A DNA stretch of 64,000 nucleotides. It comes from Colwellia psychrerythraea (GTDB lineage Bacteria > Pseudomonadota > Gammaproteobacteria > Enterobacterales > Alteromonadaceae). The stretch lies in NCBI RefSeq assembly GCF_000764225.1, contig NZ_JQED01000040.1:62001-126000 (forward strand), in the 5' to 3' direction. Below the pieces are notes generated by a model that saw nothing but the letters and a program-made list of their open reading frames with translations, was not told the DNA's origin and ran no database searches. Shown piece after piece: positions 1-9,498 of this stretch; within the stretch, counting starts at the first letter, position 1, and each line of letters opens with the position of its first letter. The translations under genes were made by a program, and so were the position numbers.

Positions 1-23
1 GTTTAAAAAGAAACACGACAACT

Positions 24-57
24 AAAACGGCCAATGTTTATTACATTGGCCGTTTTT
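24..57. terminator. Bidirectional intrinsic terminator
   Basis: A 14-bp perfect stem (AAAACGGCCAATGT at 24-37, its complement at 43-56) encloses a 5-base loop. It is flanked by A on the left and T on the right, so it can terminate in both directions. It lies just past the end of the minus-strand Bax-like gene. Confidence 0.85.
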
Positions 58-128
58 GATTTAATCATTTTTTATGATTATTTACCCCAGCAAAATCAAA
101 GTACTAAATACTGAGAAATTATAATTAA

Positions 129-1007
129 TTACTCCGCTGAAGCTGTCTGTTCACTACTTGGTTTAATGAAGTAACGTTGATTATGTCTTAACATATCGGT
201 TAAATCTAACACGTACTGTGCGCCGCGTTCAGAATATGGTAATAGACCCGTTGCTAGGATTTCGGCATCAAGTGGCTGGTCTTGTGCTCTTAACTCTGCA
301 CGAATCGTTCTAAATACATGATAAGCATTATGCTTATTTATGTTATTAAAATAGCCAGAAACGGCAGCTTCAACACTTTGAAATGCTGCGACTTCATGCT
401 TAGCGCCCGTATTTCTTCCTCCTGGCACCATGCCACAGCCCGTTCGATAACACCAAATACCAAAAAAGTTCAAACCGATGCGGGCAAAACGTGATGTTCC
501 CCACGCCGATTCATTGGCAGCTTGTACTAATACTAATGACGTTGGGATAACGTCAACTCGTACCAACAAATCATTGATTTGTTGTAAGGTTGAAGCTTCC
601 TTATTAATTCGATAAGCCTTAATTAGCCCTTGCAGTGAATTTTCTTCATCTGCGGTAAGTCCTAAACCAAGAGAGATCTGCTCATGCCAAAACTCAAGTT
701 TCGATCTATCCTCGGCCAATTCATTATTTTTAGCTTCAATGGCTGGGCGAATAAAAGCAAAGAATCGGCGTTTTTTAGTTGGAATATCATAAATAGCACC
801 AAAATCAGGTAAATCTACCTGATGCAAAGGCTTCTCTTTTACCTTCACTTTTTCAACAACTTGAGCCACAGCCTTATCAGCTTTAGGTTTAGCTGCCACC
901 TCTACTACAGCAACTAAAGGTTTAGGTACTAAAAAAGTAAAAGGTGCAACTATTGCTATAAGTAACGCAAGACATAAAATAGAGCGAATGAATAACTTTG
1001 TTTTCAT
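129..1007 (-). CDS. Bax-like glucosaminidase domain protein
   Basis: A 292-residue protein of the Bax/glucosaminidase family (PF01832 type), predicted to hydrolyse or bind peptidoglycan in the periplasm. The first 30 residues form a basic start plus a hydrophobic stretch (signal peptide or anchor). A low-complexity Ala/Lys/Val linker follows at about 30-60. The C-terminal two thirds carry the family signature: the catalytic-region block QAANESAWGTSRFA, then LNFFGIWCY and a Gly-rich segment with two Cys. The length is close to E. coli Bax. The ATG is preceded by AAGGAAC at good spacing. It is last in a run of minus-strand host genes and is followed by a strong terminator. Family assignment is firm, but the cellular role of Bax proteins is not well known. 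Confidence 0.85.
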   Translation of the reverse strand: MKTKLFIRSILCLALLIAIVAPFTFLVPKPLVAVVEVAAKPKADKAVAQVVEKVKVKEKPLHQVDLPDFGAIYDIPTKKRRFFAFIRPAIEAKNNELAEDRSKLEFWHEQISLGLGLTADEENSLQGLIKAYRINKEASTLQQINDLLVRVDVIPTSLVLVQAANESAWGTSRFARIGLNFFGIWCYRTGCGMVPGGRNTGAKHEVAAFQSVEAAVSGYFNNINKHNAYHVFRTIRAELRAQDQPLDAEILATGLLPYSERGAQYVLDLTDMLRHNQRYFIKPSSEQTASAE

Positions 1008-1032
1008 AAAAGTTCCTTATTTATGATGAAAA

Positions 1033-1860
1033 TTAAGCTGAAAAAGTATCATCTGAACCATTCTGATCAGAGTCGGTATTAGCAGCATGACTTAAACCAT
1101 TTTCAACATTTTTTTGTTCCATAAAAACACCAAATATCTCACGATACAAGACGCCTTTAATATTGTAATACCAAGGCGCTAAATAAGATAAACCAAATAA
1201 AAATAACATAACAGCAAGCGGTGCAAAACTCGACTCAATTAATAATGCAATAGGAAAAGTCAAAGCAATTAGGGTGAGAAATAGAACTAAATAAATAGCC
1301 AATAACGAAACTATCTTAAAGCGTAAAGCTTTAACAGATAAAACAATAGCTTGCACTGGAGTAAGTCTTTTTTCTACCACTAAAGGAATAGTTAATGATA
1401 GAAGAACGGCTAAAAATATACCCGGTATTATGTAGAATTGAAAACCAATACCAATCAATAGAGACGTTAAGAGTGCGCACAAAGCAACCCAGCTGCCACG
1501 ATGTAAAAACGAAAAAATCATTTTACTTCGCGTTGGTTTTTTAACTGCGTGGAACACTCCCATCATTTCAATGCCAGCCATAAAAGGCCAAACGGCAATA
1601 GTTACGATAACATTAATCAATTGCAGTAACTCTGGGTCATTGATAACTAGTTCAATACCACCAAAAAAACTGCTGGAAATAAAGGAGACGACCATGCCAA
1701 ACACTGACACTAAAATCAGCGCTATGTTAATAGACATTCTTGACTGCAATGTTTGCTGCCATGCCTCGGTCAAAATAGCCTTAACATCAATTGAGTATTC
1801 ACCTTTTACAGCACGCTCAACACTACCACCAATGGATACAATTATATTTTCTTCTGGCAA
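1033..1860 (-). CDS. Multi-pass inner-membrane protein of unknown function
   Basis: A 275-residue protein with about six hydrophobic segments between residues 40 and 240 and charged or polar termini, so an integral inner-membrane protein. I do not recognise the family with certainty. The general layout recalls the YciC/UPF0259 or BPSS1780 group of six-TM proteins, but this is only a resemblance. The start is a TTG, chosen because an AAGGG-type ribosome site sits about 6 bases upstream and the next ATG would remove the soluble N-terminus. It lies 25 bases upstream of the Bax-like gene on the same strand, so the two may be cotranscribed. The C-terminal tail is rich in Asn, Asp and Ser. Confidence 0.6.
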   Translation of the reverse strand: MPEENIIVSIGGSVERAVKGEYSIDVKAILTEAWQQTLQSRMSINIALILVSVFGMVVSFISSSFFGGIELVINDPELLQLINVIVTIAVWPFMAGIEMMGVFHAVKKPTRSKMIFSFLHRGSWVALCALLTSLLIGIGFQFYIIPGIFLAVLLSLTIPLVVEKRLTPVQAIVLSVKALRFKIVSLLAIYLVLFLTLIALTFPIALLIESSFAPLAVMLFLFGLSYLAPWYYNIKGVLYREIFGVFMEQKNVENGLSHAANTDSDQNGSDDTFSA

Positions 1861-1989
1861 AGCTAACCCTTTTTAATTCATTAAAACTGCATTTGTAACC
1901 TATTATACTGGAAATGAAAACAGATTGCTCTCTGCTCAATTTAACAACAATTTGACAAGGATTACTCAAAGTGAATAAAAAAAATATAC

Positions 1990-2676
1990 TTAAGTAAGAT
2001 CACTTAATACGAGTTGGATCGCCAAAAATAATAAAATCACGCCCATAAGTCGGTCAAGAATATAACCTTTACGTTGTAATAGGTACCGTACTTTATCTTG
2101 CGTTAGCATATAGGACAGGAAGCAAAACCATGCTGCAGTGGCTGCAACTAAATAAACACCATAAGCAATTTTAATACTCATTAGTGTTTCTGGGGCAATA
2201 ACGACTGAAAATAAACTCACAAAAAACAGCGTTGCTTTAACATTTAAGGCATTAATTAAAAAACCATTTAAAAAAGCTTTTTTAACCGACTGATTATCGG
2301 CGGATGCAGCTAACTTGCTCAGTTCATTTTGGGATAATGACTTATCATCAGACTGTTGGTAATCGGAGAGTGGTGATTCCTTTTCAGGATTTTTAGCACG
2401 CAGACAGTGCCAAGCTATGTAACAAAAGTAACTTGCCGCGATATATTTTAATGCGGTAAATAAACGCTCATCACTGGCAATTAAAAGACCAATACCAACC
2501 AAAGAATAAGTAACGTGCACGATAATACCCGCAGCAATACCAAAGCTAGTATAAATAGCGATGCGACGGTTGTATCGTATACTTTGTTTTAAAATAAGGG
2601 CAAAGTCGGGACCGGGACTTGCTACAGCCAAAAAGTGGACCATAGCGATAAGTAAGAATTGTTCTAAAACTTGCAT
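1990..2676 (-). CDS. LysE/RhtB family amino-acid exporter
   Basis: A 228-residue membrane protein with the LysE/RhtB fold. The N-terminal helix is followed by the family motif ASPGPDFALIL (about 19-29), then hydrophobic helices at about 40-65, 70-90, 145-165, 175-195 and 205-225, with a long polar loop at about 95-135. Family members export amino acids such as homoserine, threonine, leucine or lysine using the proton gradient. The substrate cannot be read from the sequence. The central polar loop, rich in Ser, Asp and Lys, is somewhat longer than usual. The gene stands alone with gaps on both sides. Confidence 0.88.
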   Translation of the reverse strand: MQVLEQFLLIAMVHFLAVASPGPDFALILKQSIRYNRRIAIYTSFGIAAGIIVHVTYSLVGIGLLIASDERLFTALKYIAASYFCYIAWHCLRAKNPEKESPLSDYQQSDDKSLSQNELSKLAASADNQSVKKAFLNGFLINALNVKATLFFVSLFSVVIAPETLMSIKIAYGVYLVAATAAWFCFLSYMLTQDKVRYLLQRKGYILDRLMGVILLFLAIQLVLSDLT

Positions 2677-3036
2677 ATTTAAGTAAGCGTTTTTATGAAA
2701 ATTACATTATTTTACCTTAGAATTTTAATTTCGCGACATTAGGTTACAAAAATTATATGTTAACGGTGTAAGCAATTAACTACTTATTGTTATTCTCTCG
2801 ATAGATTGTTGTACTAAGATAACGCGGTAAAACGCCCAGAGCTCTTCAAAACAATTAAAACGATATTCTTTGCCGTGGTAACTGGTTTTCATACACTGAC
2901 CTATGCATGTTAAATAACGAACAAACAGTGTATAAGTTTCAACCAACCAATGCCGTTAACCAAACGTAATTTAGCGTGTTGATTGGTTATCTCTTTATAT
3001 TGTCAAAATTTTCTAAGTTTATTTTGCAAATCTCTG
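2677..3036. other. Intergenic gap, 360 bp
   Basis: I see no supported gene here. A weak inverted repeat (AACCAAT at 2945-2951, ATTGGTT at 2982-2988) lies past the end of the DUF1415 gene and could act in termination, but it has no clean T-run. Confidence 0.5.
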
Positions 3037-3660
3037 CTATTTTTGTGGATGAGCTTGATGAATTCGTTTTAACACGTTTTGAAAGTAGTTACTGCCCTTT
3101 TGCTTTGCTAACGCCATATTTTGTTCTGGTATTTTTTCAGGTTCCTTATAAATAGCTAAGACTTTTGCCATACTTTCTTCCCGTATAATATGCAGCATTG
3201 GATAAGGTGATCGGTTAGTAAAATTAGTGGCATCATCAAAATCTTCACCAGAGAAACAATATTCTGGATGCATGCTTGCAAGTTGAAATACGCCTTCAAA
3301 TCCAGATTCGATCAGTAAATCATTGGCATAATCAACTAAATCAAGGTAGCGATCAAAGTTGCGAAATCCTTCTGCAAAAATAACTAAGGTTGTTTCGATC
3401 TCATCATGTTCTTGTAAATAATGGCATTGTTCTATCAAAGTATGCAAAGCAGGTTTGATTTGCTCAGTCTCAGACCTTTGATAACGAATGGTATTATTAA
3501 CAAATTCTTTCTTCGCAAACGGACAAAAATTGAGCCCGATTATGATTTCATCTAACCATTGTTTTGTTGCCTCAACTTCAACGGATGATTGTTGGTTTTG
3601 TAGTTGTTCTGTTTCTTTATTCATAACTTTATACTCTAACACTACTTTTATTGTATTCAT
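3037..3660 (-). CDS. DUF1415 domain-containing protein
   Basis: A cytoplasmic protein of 207 residues matching DUF1415 as I know it: TKQWLDEIIIGLNFCPFA near the N-terminus, then the block YANDLLIESGFEGVFQLASMHP, and the terminal IRE/ES motif. Its molecular function is unknown in the family. The upstream ATG at 3660 has GGTGAG before it. A second ATG at 3624 would give a 195-residue protein that fits family members better at the N-terminus, so either could be right. It starts 16 bases after the stop of the broken ABC-transporter half, so it was probably the second gene of that operon. The island insertion will have cut it off from the original promoter. Confidence 0.85.
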   Translation of the reverse strand: MNTIKVVLEYKVMNKETEQLQNQQSSVEVEATKQWLDEIIIGLNFCPFAKKEFVNNTIRYQRSETEQIKPALHTLIEQCHYLQEHDEIETTLVIFAEGFRNFDRYLDLVDYANDLLIESGFEGVFQLASMHPEYCFSGEDFDDATNFTNRSPYPMLHIIREESMAKVLAIYKEPEKIPEQNMALAKQKGSNYFQNVLKRIHQAHPQK

Positions 3661-3676
3661 TCATGACTCACCAGCT

Positions 3677-4819
3677 TTAAGATTGCTGTAATTGCCACAT
3701 GTTACTGTATTGTCCTTTAAGGGCGAGTAATTGTTGATGATTACCTTGCTCAACTATCTCCCCATGGCTCATCACGATAATATTATCACTATCAATAATG
3801 GTTGATAAACGATGAGCGATTACTAAACTCGTTCTACTTTTAGTGACTTCGTTAATTGCTGTTAAGATAGCCTGTTCTGAGTGACTATCAAGGGAAGATG
3901 TCGCCTCGTCAAACACTAATATTTGTGGATTTTTTAAGATCGTTCTGGCTATGGCTACTCGCTGTTTTTCACCACCAGATAGTTTTAGGCCTCGCTCTCC
4001 CACGACCGTATCTAATCCATCAGGCAAACTGCTAATAAATTCAGATAAATGTGCAAGTTCGATGGCCTTTAAAACTTCATCTTTACTGGCTGTAGGACAA
4101 CCGTACTGTACATTGTTAAATAATGTATCATTAAACAGTACGGTATCTTGCGGGACTATACCTATATGGCTACGTAGTGACTGTTGGCTTACTTGACTGA
4201 TATCTTGCTCATTAATATTGATATTGCCAGAGTTAACATCATAAAAGCGAAATAATAACTTCACTAAAGTAGATTTTCCCGAACCACTTTGACCTACCAC
4301 CGCGACCTTTTCACCGGCATTTACACTAAAAGTAATCCCTTTAATAATAGGCCGCTTAGTATTGTAAGCAAAAGTAATATTATTAAACATAATACTGGCT
4401 TGGTTATTTGAATTCCTCCCCTGCTCTGCCAAATTTAACATCGCTGCATTGGGAACATCTTGTACCTTAGGCAACTTAGCTAATAAACCAAATAAGTTCT
4501 CAATATTTGCCAGTGAGCCTTTAATTTCTCGATAGACAAAACCTAAAAAGTTTAGCGGCATAAACAATTGCATCATAAAAGCATTGATTAACACGAAATC
4601 TCCGAGCGTCATCAGCCCTGCTGCAACATCATTCGCCGCCAGTGCCAACATAGCGGTCATCGCTAAGGCGATAATCAGTGCTTGCCCACCATTTAACGCA
4701 AATAACGATAATCGGTTCTTAACTTTAGCCTGCTCCCAAGTTGCAAGCTGCTGGTCATACGCTTGTGCTTCAAATTCTTCATTGGTGAAATATTTAAAAA
4801 TGTCATCTTTAATTAACAC
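3677..4819 (-). pseudogene. C-terminal half of ATM1-type ABC transporter, split by the island
   Basis: This 380-residue reading frame holds the last part of the membrane domain and a complete nucleotide-binding domain: Walker A GQSGSGKST, Q-loop region, signature LSGGEKQR, Walker B ILVFDEATSSLDS and H-loop VIAHRL. From its KYF motif onward it aligns without gaps to residues 230 to the end of the intact protein encoded at 44781-46592. Upstream of the codon at 4793-4795 the similarity stops and island sequence begins. Only about 11 unrelated residues from a GTG precede it. The missing N-terminal part is encoded at 46730-47440 on the same strand and ends at the matching residue. Expression of a lone ATPase half from the GTG cannot be excluded, but a working transporter is unlikely. 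Confidence 0.9.
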
Positions 4820-4913
4820 TTGACTATAAGTCTTGATAGAAACATTGATTTTACTAAGAAATAAATGTTTATCATTGTTTTGTATTGAAAACTAACCATA
4901 GTCTCTTTTTAAG

Positions 4914-5267
4914 TTACTCGTCACGTTTTCTATAATAATAAACATGTATGGATATTATAAATGCAAGAAACAATATTGATGGCCCAGATCTAACAATGTT
5001 GGAAATAGGTAAATAAAATTGTTCTTGGGAAAAATGATACCTTTTAACAAAACTCGATAAATCAGTATCCCCACAGTGGGCTGCCCCATTAATGCAGTTG
5101 GTATTTTGATGCACTGCAAGGCTCTCTAAAGCAGATTTTAAATCATTATATGTAAGCCAAATAACAAAGAACGTAACTAATAGGTAAAAAAAAATATACC
5201 ACTTTGATATAGATACCTTGGTGCTATCTTTTAAATTTTTTGTTTTTTTATTAACCTTGCATCTAAT
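4914..5267 (-). pseudogene. Two-TM membrane protein reading frame without a clear start
   Basis: An open frame runs from just after a stop at 5268-5270 to a TGA/TAA at 4914. The full frame encodes a Lys-rich N-terminus, a hydrophobic segment (WYIFFYLLVTFFVIW), a polar middle with two Cys, and a second hydrophobic segment near the C-terminus (ILFLAFIISIHVYYY) ending in RKRDE. The only conventional start in the frame is a GTG at 5112-5114, which would drop the first membrane segment. It therefore looks like a small two-TM protein that lost its 5' end, or one starting at an atypical codon. It lies about 120 bases inside the left island edge. I do not recognise a family. Confidence 0.35.
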
Positions 5268-5743
5268 TTACTCCAAACCTGTATCGGGCTTACTGTCGCC
5301 CATACAATACACCATATATTAAGTACCGCATTGTCCTCATATTTATTCAAAGCAACTCCTGACTTATAACTTGTGACTTGACACCTAATAACAGGCTTAA
5401 TTTGTTGGCTAGAATTAGATATAAATAAGCAAAAGCCAACTACTTTAAGTCTCTGTTTATTTTCTTAGCCTGCAATTAAAATATTTTAGCAGACGAGTTA
5501 ATTCCTTTATAGTTATAAATAGCATTAGCTCTTTTTACTAACCTTTTTTATCTGTGTGTTTTAAAAATTATGCGTGAGTTCCAGTTTAATTTGAAAAAAA
5601 TCCAGCTTGGTTAAACTCTGCAAAAAGGCTGTATATAAAATAATGATAAAGATAACTCTAAAGTTAATCTAAAAAGCTGGGTAATCACATATAAATAGAC
5701 TTTGATGTGCAAACTACGTCTGTTTGTACCAAAAAGAGGTGTT
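5268..5743. other. Intergenic stretch without recognised gene
   Basis: AT-rich sequence between the two-TM remnant and the IS3 remnant. No frame of convincing length or composition was seen on either strand. Confidence 0.5.
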
Positions 5744-5975
5744 TATGACTAAAGACCAAAGATACCCTGCTCATTTCAAGTGTATGCGTTAATGAAGAGT
5801 TAGGGTGCAGCGATAGGCAACTGAGGTGCTAGGTAGACGAGTTCAGGCTTAATGGCGATAAACCATTTACGCCCAATAAACATATTCGTAATGATGAATT
5901 TGATGAAGCTTAGAAAAGAACTTAGCTCAAATCTAACCTGACAGACACCGTTATCAAAAAGGGTAACTGTCAGCT
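5744..5975 (+). pseudogene. Decayed IS3-family transposase OrfA
   Basis: A short start (MTKDQRYPAHFK) is followed, after a frame change, by pieces typical of IS3 OrfA: ELGCSDRQL, then VDEFRLNGDKPFTPNKHIRN and a leucine-zipper-like KRT/LKSNLTDTVIKK tail, in the usual order (HTH, RLNG spacer, coiled coil before the slippage region). Stops interrupt it at several points and no OrfB follows. It can no longer be mobile. It marks a past insertion near the left end of the island. The assignment rests on motif order read by eye. Confidence 0.5.
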
Positions 5976-6040
5976 CAAGTCTGAGCTACTACAAACTAGG
6001 ACTGCCAATCGCTACTGTTAGCGGCATTGGAATAAGTAGC

Positions 6041-8626
6041 TTACGTTCGCTTCCTATCTTTTTGCAAGTGAGCTAAGTAATTCTTAATGGCTTCTAAATC
6101 TGCTACTACCTCATCAATTGTTGGGTATGGATGCCCCATGCCCGTCGCAGTATCATGGCCGCTAAAGTTATTACAGCATTTATCATAAGCAGAATTAATC
6201 ATATCAAAGTCGAGCTGATTTATATCATCAAGACGAGTTAGTCGCTGAATGTGTATACCACGCTCAAATCTATTAACGACCTTGTTAAGTAACTTTTCTT
6301 CTACCAATCGCTCCCAAGCTTCTCTTAGTAAACTATAAAACGGGCGAGTAGCATTCCTAAACTCTGTTTCAGTTCCTTTAGCGCGTATACTCTTCAAACC
6401 TTGTAGCTTGATATTTAATACCCCTATGCGCTTGCTAGTTGTTAAAGCATCCCAAGGAGGGTTTGTTCTAACTAAGCCTGCGTAATCTCTTGACCTCTCT
6501 AAACTTATATAACCGATCTTATCTTGCGACATCCTCTCAGCAGCTTCGAGGAGTAGCTTATAGAAAACAATATCATGAGTAAATATAACTACTTGCCTTT
6601 CTAACGACTCTCTTACTAACCTGTCAGCTACTCTAGCGCTCCACTGATGGCTCAAAGAGTTTACAGGATCATCAAATATTACCGCAGATTCCCTAGCATC
6701 GGCTTTCATTTCAGCTAAAAAGCTAGCAATTGCTATACATCGTTGCTCGCCTTCGCTTGCAACCTTTGCCACTACTGACTCTCCTGAATTAGAAAGTAGT
6801 AGTTTGAATTGCTGATGACCACCCTTATTCCTAGTTTTAACTTCAATAGTAAACCTATTGAAGCCGAAGGCGTTAAGCTCTGATTGGAATGACTGCTTTA
6901 ATGGCTCGATTACGCCATCAGAATAAATGCTGGAGGATAAAGTCGATACACTACGAGTATTACATTCTTGTTTGATTAGTTGAAGTATAGTAACTGTATG
7001 TAGTCTCTTGATGTTACTGAGGATATTTTCTCGATGGTCTACAATGTACTTCCTGTCTTGTATCGTTATCAGCTCAGCATCTTTTTGTGCTATGAATTTG
7101 GCTTGGCTATCATCATCAGTAATTTTCCCTATCTGTTGATCCAACTCAGTAATTAAACCTGCTAAATCTGTATATGCCAAAAGGCCAAATACTTCTAATG
7201 AAGCTGGTAACTCCTTCATTAAAAAGCTGCTCTTTCTGTCTGTCAATAGAGTGACCAACTCTTCTAATCTGACTTTAAGTCCATTTTTAATATTTTCCGA
7301 TTCATTAAGAGCTGACTCATATTGACTAATATTCAGGTTTAGCGTGTTTACCGCCTGTTTAGCAGTTGCTAGTGCTTGATATGCCGCTCTAGCATCTTTT
7401 GCTGCACTATTCTGTATGAAGGCTTCAAATTCTTGTAACTTACTGGCACAGTCTATACCTATATCCTGCAAACATAATGGACAGGAATCGCCTGTATTTG
7501 GTGGGAATTCAATTTCTTTGCCTTCTTTTTGAATAAACACTTTTGCAGCAGCCCATAACTGGCTCCATTCAGAGTTGCCAATATTATCAAAAGGTAGATT
7601 GGATAGCGTTTGTAACCTTAATTTATCTACAGTTTCCTGCTTAGAAATGTAATCAAGTTCAAGTTGTTTTAGTCGGTCAAACTCTTGTGCATTTAGCAAC
7701 TTTAGCGGTAATGAAAAAAAGTTAACCAGAGGTGTCAATAGCTGCTTTTTATTTAGTAAGCCTGCTTTAATTTGAGCTGGCGATTGAGCTTTATATTGAA
7801 TTAATTCGGCTTTACGGGCCTCAATAGAGTCTATCTCTTCTTGAGTTGCACAATGAGCATTAACCTCTTGCTCAGTCTCTAAGCCTGATAGCTTACTTAA
7901 AAATATAGATGCGGGACTTCCAGATGGTAGAGGAGGTATCGATACTAAGCCATTAGTACCCATAGTATCTTCTTCGATTAGTCTTTTTATACCATCAGCT
8001 GCTTTGGTCAATTCTGTTAAAAGGTTTAAGCCAACTGGTTTATAGCCTAACGCATCTTCACCTGATAAATAATGATGAGCGGATGCAGTATCAAATACTC
8101 TGATAGACTTGGCATCTTTATCAGGCTTAGACTCAGGAGTCCAAGAAATACTTCGCGTAGCGCCATTTACTTCGACAGTTATTGAAGCTTGGGGCTGCTT
8201 ATTATTGGTGGTAAAAACATTACCACTAATAGGTTTTAAAATGCCCCTAGTTAAACATGCATGCTTTAAAATGGATGCATAGCTAGACTTGCCCGCACCA
8301 TTATCACCGTAACCAATCGTTAAACCATTAGACTCAAAGTCAAGGCTCTGTTGCTCAGCCAAGGCAGCCACACCTTCAACGTCACTCAGGATATTTAGAT
8401 TCACTGGATGCTCTTCTGAAGTGAAGCCCGTTATATCTATAGGTGATGCAAAAGAGTCATATTTGGGGTGCTTTGGAATTAAGCCATATTCACCTTGCGA
8501 GGTGTTAAAGAGAAAATGAATATTATCATCAGTTAAACTGCCATTTTGTAAAGTAATTTTAATAGCTAACTGCCACCAAAGTGGCTTATCTGTAACCCAA
8601 CCAACTATCCTTTCCACTGGAGTCAT
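6041..8626 (-). CDS. AAA_13-type ATPase with zinc hook (RloC/PrrC-like architecture)
   Basis: An 861-residue SMC/Rad50-like ATPase. Walker A GYGDNGAGKSS is at 105-115. A long coiled-coil region is broken near residue 383 by CPLC, a Cys-x-x-Cys zinc hook. An ABC-like signature region and Walker B VIFDDPVNSLS (about 640-655) follow, then a C-terminal extension of about 150 residues. This layout matches the AAA_13 family, which includes the tRNA anticodon nucleases PrrC and RloC. The C-terminal part has R-x3-E (REAWE, near 768-772) and a downstream His (SGHD, near 823), reminiscent of the Arg-Glu-His triad of those nucleases. The spacing differs from PrrC, so nuclease activity is only a hypothesis. 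The ATG has AAAGGA upstream. It stands alone, which fits a single-gene phage-defence ATPase. Confidence 0.75.
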   Translation of the reverse strand: MTPVERIVGWVTDKPLWWQLAIKITLQNGSLTDDNIHFLFNTSQGEYGLIPKHPKYDSFASPIDITGFTSEEHPVNLNILSDVEGVAALAEQQSLDFESNGLTIGYGDNGAGKSSYASILKHACLTRGILKPISGNVFTTNNKQPQASITVEVNGATRSISWTPESKPDKDAKSIRVFDTASAHHYLSGEDALGYKPVGLNLLTELTKAADGIKRLIEEDTMGTNGLVSIPPLPSGSPASIFLSKLSGLETEQEVNAHCATQEEIDSIEARKAELIQYKAQSPAQIKAGLLNKKQLLTPLVNFFSLPLKLLNAQEFDRLKQLELDYISKQETVDKLRLQTLSNLPFDNIGNSEWSQLWAAAKVFIQKEGKEIEFPPNTGDSCPLCLQDIGIDCASKLQEFEAFIQNSAAKDARAAYQALATAKQAVNTLNLNISQYESALNESENIKNGLKVRLEELVTLLTDRKSSFLMKELPASLEVFGLLAYTDLAGLITELDQQIGKITDDDSQAKFIAQKDAELITIQDRKYIVDHRENILSNIKRLHTVTILQLIKQECNTRSVSTLSSSIYSDGVIEPLKQSFQSELNAFGFNRFTIEVKTRNKGGHQQFKLLLSNSGESVVAKVASEGEQRCIAIASFLAEMKADARESAVIFDDPVNSLSHQWSARVADRLVRESLERQVVIFTHDIVFYKLLLEAAERMSQDKIGYISLERSRDYAGLVRTNPPWDALTTSKRIGVLNIKLQGLKSIRAKGTETEFRNATRPFYSLLREAWERLVEEKLLNKVVNRFERGIHIQRLTRLDDINQLDFDMINSAYDKCCNNFSGHDTATGMGHPYPTIDEVVADLEAIKNYLAHLQKDRKRT

Positions 8627-9243
8627 AATTCAATCCTTTAACATTCAAAATTAAGAATCATTCTAAAACAGTCAAGAGAAATTTGTATACTAAATCGTTA
8701 ATAAGAGTTTGATTAGTTGTGCCAAATCAAAATATTGAGGTAACCTTGGTCTCTATGGTGTAACTAGTAATGACAGCTCAATAACAGACGAACAACCATC
8801 AATGCATATTCAGCGTACATACTTGTCTGTGAACCATTAGGGAAAGTATTTGCTAAAGCCTGCGTAACTTAATAAAAATTTTACGCAACAAAAAGTTTTT
8901 TGCTTATTAAAACCTAAGATTAAGTTTTAATCGGGTTTATCCCCCCCCCTATAAAAAGCTCTTTTGATAAAGACATGATTTCTAGCAATATATAAATTAA
9001 TCCAGCAACTTCAGCTACCTTCATTACTCGACTCTGTTCATTAAACTTTTTCAAAACCACACCACCCATACTTAAAAATCACAACACAATAGTAATAACT
9101 TTAAATTTGTTGGGTATCGGATTCTCGTTTCTAAAACGAGAGAGACAACTGCTTACCAATACACAAAAGATCACAATTTTTAGGAAATCTGGAAGCGAGG
9201 TATTAACATTTATCGAAACCAACAATCACAGGATGAAACGAAA
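8627..9243. other. Gap of 617 bp with C-tract, repeat copy and tRNA-like hairpin
   Basis: No gene is supported. The stretch contains a run of nine C (8941-8949), one copy of a 16-base direct repeat (8903-8918) and a strong hairpin at 9124-9140 inside a sequence that resembles a truncated tRNA read on the minus strand (9107-9168). Confidence 0.5.
8903..8918 (+). repeat. 16-base direct repeat, copy 1
   Basis: CTTATTAAAACCTAAG occurs here and again at 9971-9986, exact and in the same orientation, on either side of the 84-codon gene. It could mark a deleted or inserted small cassette. With this AT content a chance match is possible. Confidence 0.45.
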
Positions 9244-9498
9244 TTGAAAAAAAATTTAGATATTGAAAAACTTGAAAGAACTTTGATGAACGCTTCAAAA
9301 GTGCAAATAGATGGATGTTTTTATACTGTCATCAGCTATGAAGAACAGTCTAAAATACTGAGGACGGTTTTTAATTTTATCAACGGTGACCGTATGGGTG
9401 AAATTGATGAGGTCGAGTTTTCACTGTCTGATCTAATCGAGGCACGGTATGTCGAAATTTTTACTCACCAATTCTATTGTAAATTTTGGCAACCCTAG
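9244..9498 (+). CDS. Small hypothetical protein (84 aa)
   Basis: A compact acidic 84-residue protein starting at TTG, with AGGA about 10 bases upstream. I do not recognise it. The sequence alternates beta-like segments (CFYTVISYEE, YVEIFTHQFYCKFW) and a short helix, and has no signal peptide or membrane segment. It is isolated between two gene-poor stretches. It is kept because its amino-acid composition is protein-like and no better frame overlaps it. Confidence 0.45.
   Translation: MKKNLDIEKLERTLMNASKVQIDGCFYTVISYEEQSKILRTVFNFINGDRMGEIDEVEFSLSDLIEARYVEIFTHQFYCKFWQP

Noticed and set aside
8941..8949. Run of nine C as a possible phase-variation tract
   Set aside because: It lies far from any start codon and outside any gene, so no switch can be argued.
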